Assembly: GCF_019343495.1 (NCBI RefSeq) | Contig: NZ_CP072549.1 | Location: 62,001 to 126,000, forward strand | From: Acinetobacter lwoffii | GTDB lineage: Bacteria > Pseudomonadota > Gammaproteobacteria > Pseudomonadales > Moraxellaceae | Reading direction: 5' to 3' | DNA length: 64,000 bases | In this document: one piece after another, positions 27,024 to 36,350 of the stretch | Position numbering within the stretch: position 1 is the stretch's first letter | How the letters are laid out: every line of letters starts with the position of its first letter | Translations under genes and position numbers: made by a program | Notes under the pieces: model-generated | The model's input: only the letters and a program-made list of their open reading frames with translations | What the model was told of the DNA's origin: nothing | The model's database searches: none

Positions 27024-28103
27024 ATGCGCGCGTACAACTTCTGTGCTGGTCCTGCTGCATTACCGACTGCCGTACTTGAAAAAGCTCAAGCTGAAATGCT
27101 TGACTGGCATGGCAAAGGTCTTTCGATCATGGAAATGAGCCACCGTAGTTCCGACTATGTTGCCATGGCTGAAAAAGCGGAAGCAGACCTGCGCAAACTC
27201 ATGAATATTCCTGAGAACTACAAAGTATTGTTCTTGCAGGGTGGGGCATCACTACAGTTCTCGGCAATTCCATTGAACTTGCTTGGCAAAAACAACAAAG
27301 GAGACTATATCGATACCGGCATCTGGTCTGAAAAAGCTTTGAAAGAAGCGCAACGTTATGGCGATATCAATGTTGTAAAAGCAGGTATCCAAATTGATGG
27401 TAAATATGCGATCAGTGCACAAAGCGAATGGAACCTGTCTGCTGATGCAGCTTATGTGCATTATGCCGATAATGAAACCATTGGCGGTCTGCAATTTGCT
27501 TCAATTCCTGAAACAGATAAGCCATTAGTGTGCGATTATTCATCTAGCATTTTATCTGCACCCTTAGACGTCTCTAAATTTGGTTTGATCTATGCGGGCG
27601 CGCAAAAGAATATCGGGCCTGCTGGTTTAACGCTGGTGATCATTCGCGAAGATTTACTCGATCAAGCCAAGCCTGAGATTCCAAGCATCTTGAAATATTC
27701 AGATCAAGCGAAAAATGGCTCAATGGTCAACACACCATCAACTTATGCATGGTACTTATCTGGTCTGGTGTTTGAGTGGTTACTGGAAAATGGCGGCGTA
27801 GATGCCATGCACAAGGTGAACCTTGAGAAAGCTAACTTGCTTTATGGTTATATCGATCAAAGCGATTTCTATGCGAATCCAATCGCAAAAGCAAACCGCT
27901 CGATCATGAACGTCCCATTTACCTTGGCCAATGCAGATCTTGAGAAACAGTTCCTGAAAGAAGCTGAAGCGCAGCACTTATTGAATCTTGCTGGTCACCG
28001 TTCGGTGGGCGGTATGCGTGCAAGTATTTACAATGCTGTACCTTTAGAAGGTGTGCAAGCATTGGTGAACTTTATGGATGACTTTGCCAAACGCAATGGT
28101 TAA
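27024..28103 (+). CDS. serC: Phosphoserine aminotransferase
   Basis: 359 residues from the ATG behind AAAGGA; the frame extends nine codons further but that part is not conserved. SerC is a PLP class V aminotransferase that makes phosphoserine and also acts in pyridoxine synthesis. Typical blocks: MRAYNFCAGPAALP, MEMSHRSSDY, VLFLQGGASLQFSAIPLNL, the PLP lysine in IYAGAQKNIGPAGLT, NTPSTYAWYLSGLVFEWL and GHRSVGGMRASIYNA. It stands alone and ends at a strong terminator. Confidence 0.97.
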   Translation: MRAYNFCAGPAALPTAVLEKAQAEMLDWHGKGLSIMEMSHRSSDYVAMAEKAEADLRKLMNIPENYKVLFLQGGASLQFSAIPLNLLGKNNKGDYIDTGIWSEKALKEAQRYGDINVVKAGIQIDGKYAISAQSEWNLSADAAYVHYADNETIGGLQFASIPETDKPLVCDYSSSILSAPLDVSKFGLIYAGAQKNIGPAGLTLVIIREDLLDQAKPEIPSILKYSDQAKNGSMVNTPSTYAWYLSGLVFEWLLENGGVDAMHKVNLEKANLLYGYIDQSDFYANPIAKANRSIMNVPFTLANADLEKQFLKEAEAQHLLNLAGHRSVGGMRASIYNAVPLEGVQALVNFMDDFAKRNG

Positions 28104-28114
28104 TTCCTGAAACG

Positions 28115-28143
28115 AAAAAACCCAGCACAGGCTGGGTTTTTTT
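28115..28143 (+). terminator. Terminator after serC
   Basis: AAAAAACCCAGC / GCTGGGTTTTTTT stem with loop ACAG. Confidence 0.9.
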
Positions 28144-28158
28144 ATGAATACAATAATT

Positions 28159-28299
28159 TTAGAAAATAAAAGTATGCAGGATGAATCCGCAGATCAGCAT
28201 CCCCAACATGAAAAAAAGGCAGGACATCATATCAATATTATAGCGGGAGCTAAGATGATGCTCGACCTGTTGTAATGTTTCTTCTTGCACGATTTTCAT
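28159..28299 (-). CDS. Candidate small membrane protein (46 aa)
   Basis: 46 codons on the minus strand starting MKIVQEETLQQVEHHLSSRY. An amphipathic, Gln/Glu/His-rich N-terminal helix is followed by one hydrophobic segment (CLFFMLGMLICGFILHTFIF, residues 27-46) that ends the protein, a tail-anchored layout. The Shine-Dalgarno sequence is weak. It is convergent with serC across the serC terminator. I recognise no family. The clean split into polar helix and membrane segment supports a real gene but does not prove it. Confidence 0.5.
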   Translation of the reverse strand: MKIVQEETLQQVEHHLSSRYNIDMMSCLFFMLGMLICGFILHTFIF

Positions 28300-28685
28300 A
28301 GATATTTATTGTCCGATCTATTTATCGTTAATACTAATTTGTTGTGAGTATTTTTATCATAAAAAATTGATTAAATAAAGTACATTTTTAATTAAAGAGC
28401 ATAAATTATCATTTTATCTAAATATTAGATTTGCACGACGACAGATTATTTATATGAGAAATCAAGCGCTTATTTTTACAAGATTTTTAAGGTTATTTTA
28501 AATATTTAAAATGAATTCATTTGAATTTGAAAATGTGGATAACTCGGTTTTTAATGAATTTAAATAGATTATTAAGCCAGAAAATATGTATAAAAAATAA
28601 TCAAAAATTAAAATGACAAATAAGAATATAGATGGATTAAAAGAAGATACCCATCAAAATGAATATCTTCTTTATATGTTTGAAC
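28300..28685. other. AT-rich intergenic stretch with nested palindromes
   Basis: 386 bp without a supportable gene and one of the most AT-rich stretches in the window. It holds an 18-bp perfect palindrome (ATTTTAAATATTTAAAAT, 28495-28512), overlapped by a 14-bp one (AAATGAATTCATTT, 28509-28522). These may be chance products of base composition, a protein-binding site or a remnant. Confidence 0.35.
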
Positions 28686-29618
28686 TTAGGCAGCTTTTCT
28701 ATAAATATTGGCCTGAATCCACAAGTTACCACGAATATACTGACCAATCTGGAAGTTTTTGTACTGGTCATTCCGCGTTGCAATCCGGATCAGGGTCGCA
28801 GGCTGGTCTTCATCATGAATCAGGGTGACATCATAAAGGGTGTAGTCCTGATCCATAAATTGCATGGTGGTTTTACCGACAATATTGCCCTGGAACCAGG
28901 CTTCATCTTCTTGACCCATGGTTTCGCCGTATAGATAAGCCACCATTTTAGAAAAATCTACGGTTACAGGTTCTTTATCTTCTTCGGACTGCGGCTGCCA
29001 GGCATCAATCTGTTCCTGCAAATTATCCGGGGCCACACCATTATTGGCAGCGAGAATATCATTCAAGGCACGGTGGTGCTTAATCGAAGCCGGATCATCA
29101 ACCACCAGATGCTCATGATCTGCGACCGCTTCAAGTTCATAGGCCCAGCCATTCAGATTCACCACATAGGACTGGTCTTTTTCATAGTGCGGGTGATTGA
29201 CGCTATACAGGCTATCGAAAGCGTAAATAATATTGTTAGCACCCAGATTCAGGCGCAATACAGCCTGAGTATTGGATTTACAGCTAATAATCCGGTCAAT
29301 CGTGGCTTTCACCTGATAAGGACTGTCAAAGCAGGGGAATGCAGTTTTTACCGCTTGAGGCTTATTGTTTTCGACGGCAATCACTTGACTCAACTGTACC
29401 GCAGCTTTGCTTGGACCCTGAATCAGCCAGGTCTCTGCATCCATATCACATTCTTGTGTACAAAGGCCCATCGGCATGATTGGTTCATCAAGAGCTTTGC
29501 CTAACCACTGTGGTACATCTGTGCCAGGGTTGTCGGTGAGCAAGGTCCAGTGTTCGACATGACTACCGAAATTTTGATCATCAATGGTGATGATCTCTGG
29601 GCTATTCTGATTTTTCAT
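28686..29618 (-). CDS. Conserved hypothetical protein (310 aa)
   Basis: Soluble acidic protein with no signal peptide or membrane helix. ATG 29618 is chosen over GTG 29624. The N-terminal half has Cys residues in GLCTQECDMD and AFPCFDSPYQ; the second half contains NIIYAFDSLYSVNHPHY, an Asp/Glu-rich linker, and a beta-rich C-terminus (YTLYDVTLIHDEDQPATLI). The pattern suggests two beta-rich domains. I do not recognise the family. It has no operon partners on the same strand, so function is open. Confidence 0.7.
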   Translation of the reverse strand: MKNQNSPEIITIDDQNFGSHVEHWTLLTDNPGTDVPQWLGKALDEPIMPMGLCTQECDMDAETWLIQGPSKAAVQLSQVIAVENNKPQAVKTAFPCFDSPYQVKATIDRIISCKSNTQAVLRLNLGANNIIYAFDSLYSVNHPHYEKDQSYVVNLNGWAYELEAVADHEHLVVDDPASIKHHRALNDILAANNGVAPDNLQEQIDAWQPQSEEDKEPVTVDFSKMVAYLYGETMGQEDEAWFQGNIVGKTTMQFMDQDYTLYDVTLIHDEDQPATLIRIATRNDQYKNFQIGQYIRGNLWIQANIYRKAA

Positions 29619-29880
29619 ATGCACAATTGATCTTGGATGATGTATTTATAGTTAATCGAGGGTCATTGCGATTTTTCAAGTCAATCGAATGAATTTTAAA
29701 ATTAAAATGCCAGTCAAATGAAGTCAATTTTTTTTCTCGCATGAATCACGCCGCTTTTACCGAGCGCATACTTTTTAAAATACAGAGAGCGGATGCAATG
29801 AAAATGGAGCGATTTAATCATCAACCTGATCACTGCAATTTGCTAGAATAACCATGATTTATACCTTAATGGGAAGCCCT

Positions 29881-30354
29881 GTGTTGCCATTCAAACTTTG
29901 GGTCGATGCCGATGCATTGCCCCGTATGCTGCGAGATGTGATTATTCGTGCTTCGGATCGCTATCAGCTGGAAGTTACTTTTGTTGCCAATCAACCAGTC
30001 GGAATCACACCTTCGGTCAGAATTAATTCAATTCAGGTGATGAGTGGAGCGGATGCTGCAGATAAAGAAATTATTCTGCGTATGAAAGAGCATGATATTG
30101 TCATGACCCAAGATATTCCCTTGGCTGCGGAAGTGATTGAAAAAGGCGGAATTGCGATTCATCCCCGCGGTGAAATTTATACTACAGCCAATGTCAAAGC
30201 GCGCTTACACTTGCGTGATTTTATGGACAGCCTACGCGGAGCTGGTGTGCAAACGGGCGGGCCACCCCCGATTTCAGAGCGGGATAAACGCGAATTTTCC
30301 AGCGCACTCGATCAGACCATTCAAAAACAAAAACGTAAAACTTCCGCGCTTTAA
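29881..30354 (+). CDS. UPF0178 (YaiI/YqxD) family protein
   Basis: 157 residues from the GTG behind GGAAG; an in-frame ATG at 29854 would add nine residues, but a probable -10 (TAGAAT, 29844-29849) sits only five bases before it, which would place that ATG at or before the transcript start. Family motifs: [20 protein letters not shown] near residue 6, [22 protein letters not shown] and [15 protein letters not shown]0178 proteins are PIN-like in fold and of uncertain function. It may be co-transcribed with the downstream exporter (21-bp gap). Confidence 0.88.
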   Translation: MLPFKLWVDADALPRMLRDVIIRASDRYQLEVTFVANQPVGITPSVRINSIQVMSGADAADKEIILRMKEHDIVMTQDIPLAAEVIEKGGIAIHPRGEIYTTANVKARLHLRDFMDSLRGAGVQTGGPPPISERDKREFSSALDQTIQKQKRKTSAL

Positions 30355-30375
30355 ACCTTATTCAGAGTGACTCGC

Positions 30376-31290
30376 ATGCCCACACAAACCAATATGATTG
30401 TCACCTATCTTTTATTGGTTTTTATCTGGGCGACGACACCGCTGGCGATTGTCTGGAGTGTGACGGATTTGCATCCGCTCTGGGCTTTGGCACTGCGCTT
30501 CTTTCTGGCTTTGCCTTTTGCATTTGCCTTGTTGTGGCTGTTTAAAACCCGTTTTCCCTTAGATAAATTATCCATGCACAGTTATCTGGCTGGTGCATGC
30601 AGTTTTATCGGCTCACAGATTTTCACCTATTTGGCTACGGATTATCTGAGTTCAGGCATTATTGCCCTGATGTTCGGACTGGCGCCGATCATGACCGGAT
30701 TGATTGGCCGTTTTGTATTTCAGCTTAAGCTGTATGCTTCGCAGTGGGGTGGTATGGCGATTGCGCTGCTGGGTCTGGGCATTATCTGTGTAGGTGGCAA
30801 AGATCAGCATATTCAGCCGATTGGCATAGGCCTGATGTTGCTCAGTGTTTTTATTTATTCTGCTTCTATGTTCTGGGTGAAAAAAGTCAATGCCCCTTTA
30901 GAGCCTATGGCGCAGGCTGCCGGTTCTATTGCAGTTTCAGCGGTCATGGCTTGTGCCATGTTGCCATTTATCTGGCAATTTGCACCTACCCAGATTCCAC
31001 AGGCAAAATCGCTGATTGGACTTAGTTATGCGGTAATCATGGCTTCCCTGATTGCGATGTTCTGTTATTTTAAGCTGGTACAGAAAATCAAGGCGACCAC
31101 TTTGTCGTTGACCACCGTATTGACGCCGATGCTGGCCTTATTTGTCGGGGTGATTCTGAATGATGAAAAATTATCGGGTGGAGCAGTCTTTGGCGTCGTT
31201 ATCTTACTGGCTGGTTTGTTGTTATATTTTTCCAGAGAAATTAAAGCGAGCTATAACGCTCGCCTTTCATCACCCAGCAGCACTGACTAA
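30376..31290 (+). CDS. EamA/DMT superfamily transporter
   Basis: 304 residues with ten hydrophobic helices in two EamA repeats. The first begins IVTYLLLVFIWATTPLAIVW and the second GIGLMLLSVFIYSASMFWV near residue 152. This RhaT/YdcZ-like family exports metabolites or amino acids. GTG at 30367 is an alternative start. It follows the UPF0178 gene closely. The substrate is unknown. Confidence 0.85.
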   Translation: MPTQTNMIVTYLLLVFIWATTPLAIVWSVTDLHPLWALALRFFLALPFAFALLWLFKTRFPLDKLSMHSYLAGACSFIGSQIFTYLATDYLSSGIIALMFGLAPIMTGLIGRFVFQLKLYASQWGGMAIALLGLGIICVGGKDQHIQPIGIGLMLLSVFIYSASMFWVKKVNAPLEPMAQAAGSIAVSAVMACAMLPFIWQFAPTQIPQAKSLIGLSYAVIMASLIAMFCYFKLVQKIKATTLSLTTVLTPMLALFVGVILNDEKLSGGAVFGVVILLAGLLLYFSREIKASYNARLSSPSSTD

Positions 31291-31299
31291 AGCAGTAAT

Positions 31300-31863
31300 T
31301 TAAACAAAGTGAGCCTTGACGCATTCACCCAGTTTGACACGGTCTTGGGGATGCATGGTAATAAAATATGCACCAGTCCGATATTTGCCATTTTCTTCTT
31401 CGCGACTGTAGGCCACCTGAGCGGTTGCTGCAATATGGAAGAAATTTTCCGGATGACTCAAAGTCACGTGCAGATAGGTGCCTTCAGCGATAGGGCGCTC
31501 ATTAAAGAAACTAAAACCGGTTTCTGAAAAGTTCACTTGCTCTGGTACAGGTAACATGCTTTGTACAATTGCGTCATACAAAGAACCGGTAATAAGGTTT
31601 AACTTTTGATTAAATAAGGATAAGATTCGAGCAATTTGTTGATCTTTTTCAGATAATTGTTCTAATTCGTAGTTAACCGCATGATCAAATTGATCTAGTT
31701 CTGCAAGTAGTAGAAAATAGCGGGGCAAGACGAAGTTAGGATCGTAAGGATCATTCAAGGCAACATCATCGGAAATAATCTGATAATTAATTCGTAAGGC
31801 AGCATCGATTCGAGACATGACGCGTCTTTCCGTAAATCCGTTTGGATGCTGTACATTTTCCAT
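31300..31863 (-). CDS. PilZ domain protein
   Basis: 187 residues. The N-terminal RxxxR-like motif (TERRVMSRIDA, residues about 11-21) and a later NFSETGFSFFNE (near residue 112), equivalent to the D/NxSxxG loop, define a PilZ domain that binds cyclic di-GMP. A helical insert lies between them (QFDHAVNYELEQLSEKDQQI). A c-di-GMP effector role in surface behaviour is likely but the target is unknown. It is convergent with the EamA gene and divergent from the lol genes (26-bp gap to the lolC-type start). Confidence 0.8.
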   Translation of the reverse strand: MENVQHPNGFTERRVMSRIDAALRINYQIISDDVALNDPYDPNFVLPRYFLLLAELDQFDHAVNYELEQLSEKDQQIARILSLFNQKLNLITGSLYDAIVQSMLPVPEQVNFSETGFSFFNERPIAEGTYLHVTLSHPENFFHIAATAQVAYSREEENGKYRTGAYFITMHPQDRVKLGECVKAHFV

Positions 31864-31889
31864 AATTTATTACCTCGGACTAGATGGTT

Positions 31890-33125
31890 ATGTTCAAACC
31901 AATCTCGCTGTATATAGGGTTGAAATATACTCGCGCACGGCGTAGTAACCACTTCATTTCTTTTATCGCGTTGGTCTCAATGATCGGCCTCACACTCGGT
32001 GTGGCAGTCCTCATTACAGTGTTGTCTGTGATGAATGGTTTTGACCGAGAGTTAAAGAATCGTGTCTTAGGAATGATACCTCAAGCGACTGTTTCCTCAA
32101 CACAAATTTTAACAAATTGGCCAGAACTTGCAAAGCAAATTGAAGGGCATGAGCATGTTCAGGGAGTCGCACCTTTTACTCAATTACAAGGCATGCTGAC
32201 CGCACAGGGTCAGGTCGCCGGCATTATGGTCAGCGGGATTGAACCCGAGTATGAGAAAAAAGTTTCAATTATACAAAACCATATGGTTGAGGGCAGTATC
32301 GACAGCCTGAAAAAAGGTGAATTTGGTATTGTTTTGGGCAAGCAAATGACCGATGCCATGGGTGTGGGTTTAAATGACAATATTACTCTGGTTTTGCCAG
32401 AAGCCACCCCATCACCAGCCGGTGTCGTCCCACGTTTTAAGCGTTTTAAAGTCGTGGGAATTTTCAGTATTGGTGCTGAAGTTGATTCTATGATGGGTTA
32501 TATCGCTTTAAATGATGCGTCGACTTTACTGCGTCTTCCGGATGGTGCGCAGGGTGTGCGTATGAAGCTGGATGATATTTTCCTGGCACCACAAGTGTCT
32601 CAGGAAATCGTGCGTGATTTGCCGGGGAATTTCTATGCTTCGGACTGGACTTATACGCATGGTAACCTGTTCAGTGCGATTCAGATGGAAAAGGCCATGG
32701 TCAGCCTGCTTTTATTCCTGATTGTTCTAGTCGCGGCATTTAATATTGTGTCTTCACTGGTAATGGTGGTGACGGATAAAAAATCAGACATTGCCATTTT
32801 AAGGACTTTGGGGGCTTCACCTGCCACCATTACCAAAATCTTTATGGTGCAAGGTACCGTGATTGGGGTGATTGGAACTTGTGCAGGGGCCATCCTCGGG
32901 ATTATTGCGGCAACCAGTATCAGTAGCTTTATTGGCTGGCTCAACAATACTTTAGGCCTGAATATGTTTGATGCCTATTTTATTAACTACTTACCTTCGT
33001 ATCTGCGCTGGCAGGATGTCTTGGTGATTGTAGGCTTGTCACTGGCACTCAGTTTTGTCGCGACAATTTATCCGGCTTTACGTGCAGCAAAAATTCAACC
33101 GGCAGAGGCTTTGCGTTATGAGTAA
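31890..33125 (+). CDS. lolC: Lipoprotein-releasing system permease (LolC/LolE/LolF type)
   Basis: 411 residues. It extracts outer-membrane lipoproteins from the inner membrane with LolD and passes them to LolA. It has an N-terminal helix (FIALVSMIGLTLGVAVLITV), a long periplasmic MacB-like domain (about 50-265) and three C-terminal helices (SLLLFLIVLVAAFNIVSSLV onwards). TDKKSDIAILRTLGAS is the coupling-helix segment. Only one permease gene adjoins lolD here. That suggests a homodimeric LolF-type system, as described for some bacteria that lack separate LolC and LolE. The stop overlaps the lolD start by 8 bp. Confidence 0.9.
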   Translation: MFKPISLYIGLKYTRARRSNHFISFIALVSMIGLTLGVAVLITVLSVMNGFDRELKNRVLGMIPQATVSSTQILTNWPELAKQIEGHEHVQGVAPFTQLQGMLTAQGQVAGIMVSGIEPEYEKKVSIIQNHMVEGSIDSLKKGEFGIVLGKQMTDAMGVGLNDNITLVLPEATPSPAGVVPRFKRFKVVGIFSIGAEVDSMMGYIALNDASTLLRLPDGAQGVRMKLDDIFLAPQVSQEIVRDLPGNFYASDWTYTHGNLFSAIQMEKAMVSLLLFLIVLVAAFNIVSSLVMVVTDKKSDIAILRTLGASPATITKIFMVQGTVIGVIGTCAGAILGIIAATSISSFIGWLNNTLGLNMFDAYFINYLPSYLRWQDVLVIVGLSLALSFVATIYPALRAAKIQPAEALRYE

Positions 33126-33801
33126 TCTGATTTTAGATGCCCAGAATATTCACAAATCCTTTACCGATGGTAAAGCCACTGTCGATGTGATTCGCGGCTT
33201 GTCGCTACAGGTGAAAGCAGGTGAGTTTGTTTCGATTGTAGGTTCAAGTGGTTCAGGCAAAAGTACCTTATTGCATGTTTTGGGTGGATTGGATCGCCCG
33301 ACGTCAGGTCAGGTCATGGTGAATGGCCGCCGTTTTGATACCTTGTCTGAAGCAGAACGCGGTTATGTGCGGAATGAGCATTTGGGCTTTGTTTATCAGT
33401 TTCATCACCTGTTGCCAGAATTTACGGCACTGGAAAATGTGGCCATGCCACTGATGTTACGCGATAACATGAAATTCAAGGAAGCTAAACAGCAGGCCGA
33501 ATATTTGCTGGAACGTGTTGGTCTTTCGCATCGTCTGACTCACAAGCCGGGTGAATTATCCGGAGGTGAGCGTCAGCGTGTAGCTTTGGCGCGTGCAGTG
33601 GTCGGTAAACCTAAACTGATGATGGCCGATGAACCGACCGGAAATCTGGATCGTAAGACTGCAGCAAAGATTTTTGAACTGCTGACCGAATTACAACGTG
33701 AGTTCAATATGGCGATGCTGATTGTGACCCATGATGAACAACTGGCCCATGCTGCAGACCGAATTTTACACATGCAGGATGGTCTCTGGATCGAACCATA
33801 A
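33118..33801 (+). CDS. lolD: Lipoprotein-releasing ATPase LolD
   Basis: 227-residue ABC ATPase. Walker A GSSGSGKST, Q-loop VYQFHHLLPEFTALENV (the LolD-specific motif), signature LSGGERQRVALARA, Walker B LMMADEPTGNLD and switch His in IVTHDEQ. The ATG at 33118 overlaps the permease stop; the frame extends further upstream but inside that gene. It partners the preceding permease. Confidence 0.96.
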   Translation: MSNLILDAQNIHKSFTDGKATVDVIRGLSLQVKAGEFVSIVGSSGSGKSTLLHVLGGLDRPTSGQVMVNGRRFDTLSEAERGYVRNEHLGFVYQFHHLLPEFTALENVAMPLMLRDNMKFKEAKQQAEYLLERVGLSHRLTHKPGELSGGERQRVALARAVVGKPKLMMADEPTGNLDRKTAAKIFELLTELQREFNMAMLIVTHDEQLAHAADRILHMQDGLWIEP

Positions 33802-33827
33802 ATAACGAGAATATTCGCATTTGATTG

Positions 33828-33853
33828 AAGCTCACTCCGGTGGGCTTTATTAT
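33828..33853 (+). terminator. Weak terminator after lolD
   Basis: AAGCTCAC / GTGGGCTT stem (one T-G pair) with loop TCCG, then TATTATT. The poor T tract suggests partial read-through into comEC. Confidence 0.5.
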
Positions 33854-33887
33854 TGGGCAAAATAATAACAAGACAGAATAAGATTCA

Positions 33888-36350
33888 ATGTTGCAGTGGC
33901 TATGTATTGGCTGGATTTTAGGCCTTGCCTGTATGGGGAAAAGTTTCCTGACTGTTCAACTGAGCGGGACGGCAGTTTTGATCGTTGCGCTGTTGTGGTA
34001 TCTGTGTTGCCATAAATTAAAGCTCATCTTGAATACACCGCTGAGAAGCCTGTTGATCACTGGGTCAAGCCTACTTTTAGGGCTGTTTTTAGGTCACGCT
34101 TATGCCAATCTGCAATTGGCTGAACGTTTATCCAAGCGAGAGCACGAGGTCTCTGAAAAAGAAATCGTGGTGTATATCAAAGAGCTGAATAAACTGGGCG
34201 ATCAGAATATCCAGCAAGCCTTGCATGTGCTTAATCCTGATGGCAATACAGTTAAGTGGATGGGTTTTCTGCCAGTTTCAGATCCTACCACATCCAGTTT
34301 GGTAAATGATGAAACCAAACAGCAGACTCTTGAACTGGGACACTATTATTTATTACAAGGCCAGATTCGGCCTAGCCATAGTTATGCCACACCAGGTGCC
34401 TTTGATGCAGAAAAGTGGGCATTACAGCAAAATGTTATGGCCGGTTTCCGAATCAAGAGCATTCAGGAGTTGCAACTGCAACAACTCTATACGCTAGGTC
34501 ATGCTCAACATTTCCGTCAGCAACAAAAGTTGAATCAGCGATTTTTGCTTTGGGTAGAACAACAGCGACTGGCCTTAAGAGAGTTTGTGGCCAGACAACC
34601 CGTACAGCAGAAAGGCTTGTTACTGGCTCTATTAAGTGGTGATGAAAGTCTCTTGGATCAAGCGACGGAACAGCAATTCCAGCGTTTTGGCATGAGTCAT
34701 TTACTGGCGATTTCCGGACCGCATGTGCTGATCTTTGCTTTTATCGTCTGTGGCACCTTGCAATATCTGATTTCAAGGTACGCACCGCAGATTTATCTGA
34801 AATGGCCAAGGCAGTATTTTTTGAGTCTGCCTTTTTTGTTATGTGTATTACTGTATTGTGCCTTTGTCGGTTTTGAGATTCCGGCGCTACGCACTTTACT
34901 GATTTGTGTGATTGTAACTTTAACCTTGCTGCTCAGGCAAAGTGTGCAGCCATTAAAACTGCTGATTTTAAGTGCTGCCTTATTGTTGCTCTTTGATCCT
35001 TTTAGCATTTTGTCGGCCGCATTCTGGCTGTCTTATGGAGCCTGTTTTGTCTTGCTGCGAATCTATCAAACCATTCAGCAGCAACCGAATCAAACAATAC
35101 AAACAGCATTACAACGGCCGTATTTTGCAATGAAAGTTTTAGTGGAGTCGCAGTGGAAAATTTTTCTGGCCCTGTTTCCCTTAATGATGCTGTTTTTTAA
35201 GCAGGTGGCTTGGATTACCCCGCTAAGCAACCTGGTAGCCATCCCGTGGATTGGCCTGCTGATAGTTCCCGTAGATATTCTGGCGGCTTTATTATTTTTC
35301 ATCTCTGAACCACTTTCGAGTCTGCTGTTTCAGCTCAATGATATTTTTATTCATATACTGCTGGCATTTCTAGATCTGCTTGATCGGCTGTTTGCACCGC
35401 AACTGATTCCTGTGGCCATGAATGTCTGGATGATTGCTCTATGTATTTTGGGCTTATTAATTGTCTTTTTGCCGCGTGGCTTAGTGCCCAAAAGCTGGAC
35501 AGCACTTGCCTGTGTACCACTGTGCATTCCTCAACTTAATCAGCATGCATTTCAGCTGTCTGTTCTGGATGTCGGGCAGGGACAGGCCATCTTCATTCGG
35601 AAAGGGCAAAAGAGCATGATGATCGACATGGGTGGTTATTATAATGAAGAAAAATTCAGTATTGGTCGACAAGTGATTAGGCCGTTTCTATCTGTGCAAG
35701 GTGTTGGGGAACTGGATCAACTGATTTTGACCCATCTGGATCAGGACCATAGCGGTGCATATCACAGCATTAAAGATCAACTAAACATCCGACAAGTGTC
35801 ATCCAATCAGATGCCTGAAACAGCTGCTTCTTCAAGTTTTCAGTTTTGTTATGCAGGACAGCAATGGCAATGGTCCGAAGAGATTAAATTTAGAATTCTG
35901 GCACCTCGGCAGCAGCAGTTAAATACGCCAAACTTCAATAAAAATGACCGCTCTTGTGTGGTATATCTGCAAGTCAAAAATGCCGGACCGTATCAAAACT
36001 TTTTATTGATGGGCGATGCGGGCTGGGAGACTGAATATCAGCTGCTCAAAGATTATCCTGAATTGAAAGTTGATGTGCTGGTGCTTGGACACCATGGCAG
36101 TCAGCACAGTTCAGCCTATCAATTTTTAGAAGTTTTGCAGCCTAAACTAGCGATTGCCTCGGCTGGGAAATTTAACCGTTATGGCCACCCGAGCCAACTG
36201 ACCCAGCAACGGTTGAAAGCTCTTAATATTCCTTTATTGACCACGGCAGAACAGGGCAGCATGCACTTTCAGCAACAAGGCTCAAAACTGGTGCTTTCTG
36301 CCGAACGACATGGATGGCAGTGGCTATATCGTCAGCCTTTAAGTCACTGA
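33888..36350 (+). CDS. comEC: ComEC/Rec2 DNA-uptake channel
   Basis: 820 residues. ComEC (called ComA in Acinetobacter baylyi) forms the inner-membrane channel for single-stranded DNA in natural transformation. It has N-terminal helices and an OB-like DUF4131 segment; a Competence domain with GLLLALLSGDESLL and HLLAISGPHVLIF (near residue 275) and about eight helices; and a C-terminal metallo-beta-lactamase-like domain (LDVGQGQAIFI, LTHLDQDHSG, LLMGDAGWE, LGHHGSQHSS). The usual SGLH motif reads SGPH here. It lies downstream of lolCD. Its last 12 bp overlap the convergent acyltransferase gene. Confidence 0.93.
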   Translation: MLQWLCIGWILGLACMGKSFLTVQLSGTAVLIVALLWYLCCHKLKLILNTPLRSLLITGSSLLLGLFLGHAYANLQLAERLSKREHEVSEKEIVVYIKELNKLGDQNIQQALHVLNPDGNTVKWMGFLPVSDPTTSSLVNDETKQQTLELGHYYLLQGQIRPSHSYATPGAFDAEKWALQQNVMAGFRIKSIQELQLQQLYTLGHAQHFRQQQKLNQRFLLWVEQQRLALREFVARQPVQQKGLLLALLSGDESLLDQATEQQFQRFGMSHLLAISGPHVLIFAFIVCGTLQYLISRYAPQIYLKWPRQYFLSLPFLLCVLLYCAFVGFEIPALRTLLICVIVTLTLLLRQSVQPLKLLILSAALLLLFDPFSILSAAFWLSYGACFVLLRIYQTIQQQPNQTIQTALQRPYFAMKVLVESQWKIFLALFPLMMLFFKQVAWITPLSNLVAIPWIGLLIVPVDILAALLFFISEPLSSLLFQLNDIFIHILLAFLDLLDRLFAPQLIPVAMNVWMIALCILGLLIVFLPRGLVPKSWTALACVPLCIPQLNQHAFQLSVLDVGQGQAIFIRKGQKSMMIDMGGYYNEEKFSIGRQVIRPFLSVQGVGELDQLILTHLDQDHSGAYHSIKDQLNIRQVSSNQMPETAASSSFQFCYAGQQWQWSEEIKFRILAPRQQQLNTPNFNKNDRSCVVYLQVKNAGPYQNFLLMGDAGWETEYQLLKDYPELKVDVLVLGHHGSQHSSAYQFLEVLQPKLAIASAGKFNRYGHPSQLTQQRLKALNIPLLTTAEQGSMHFQQQGSKLVLSAERHGWQWLYRQPLSH

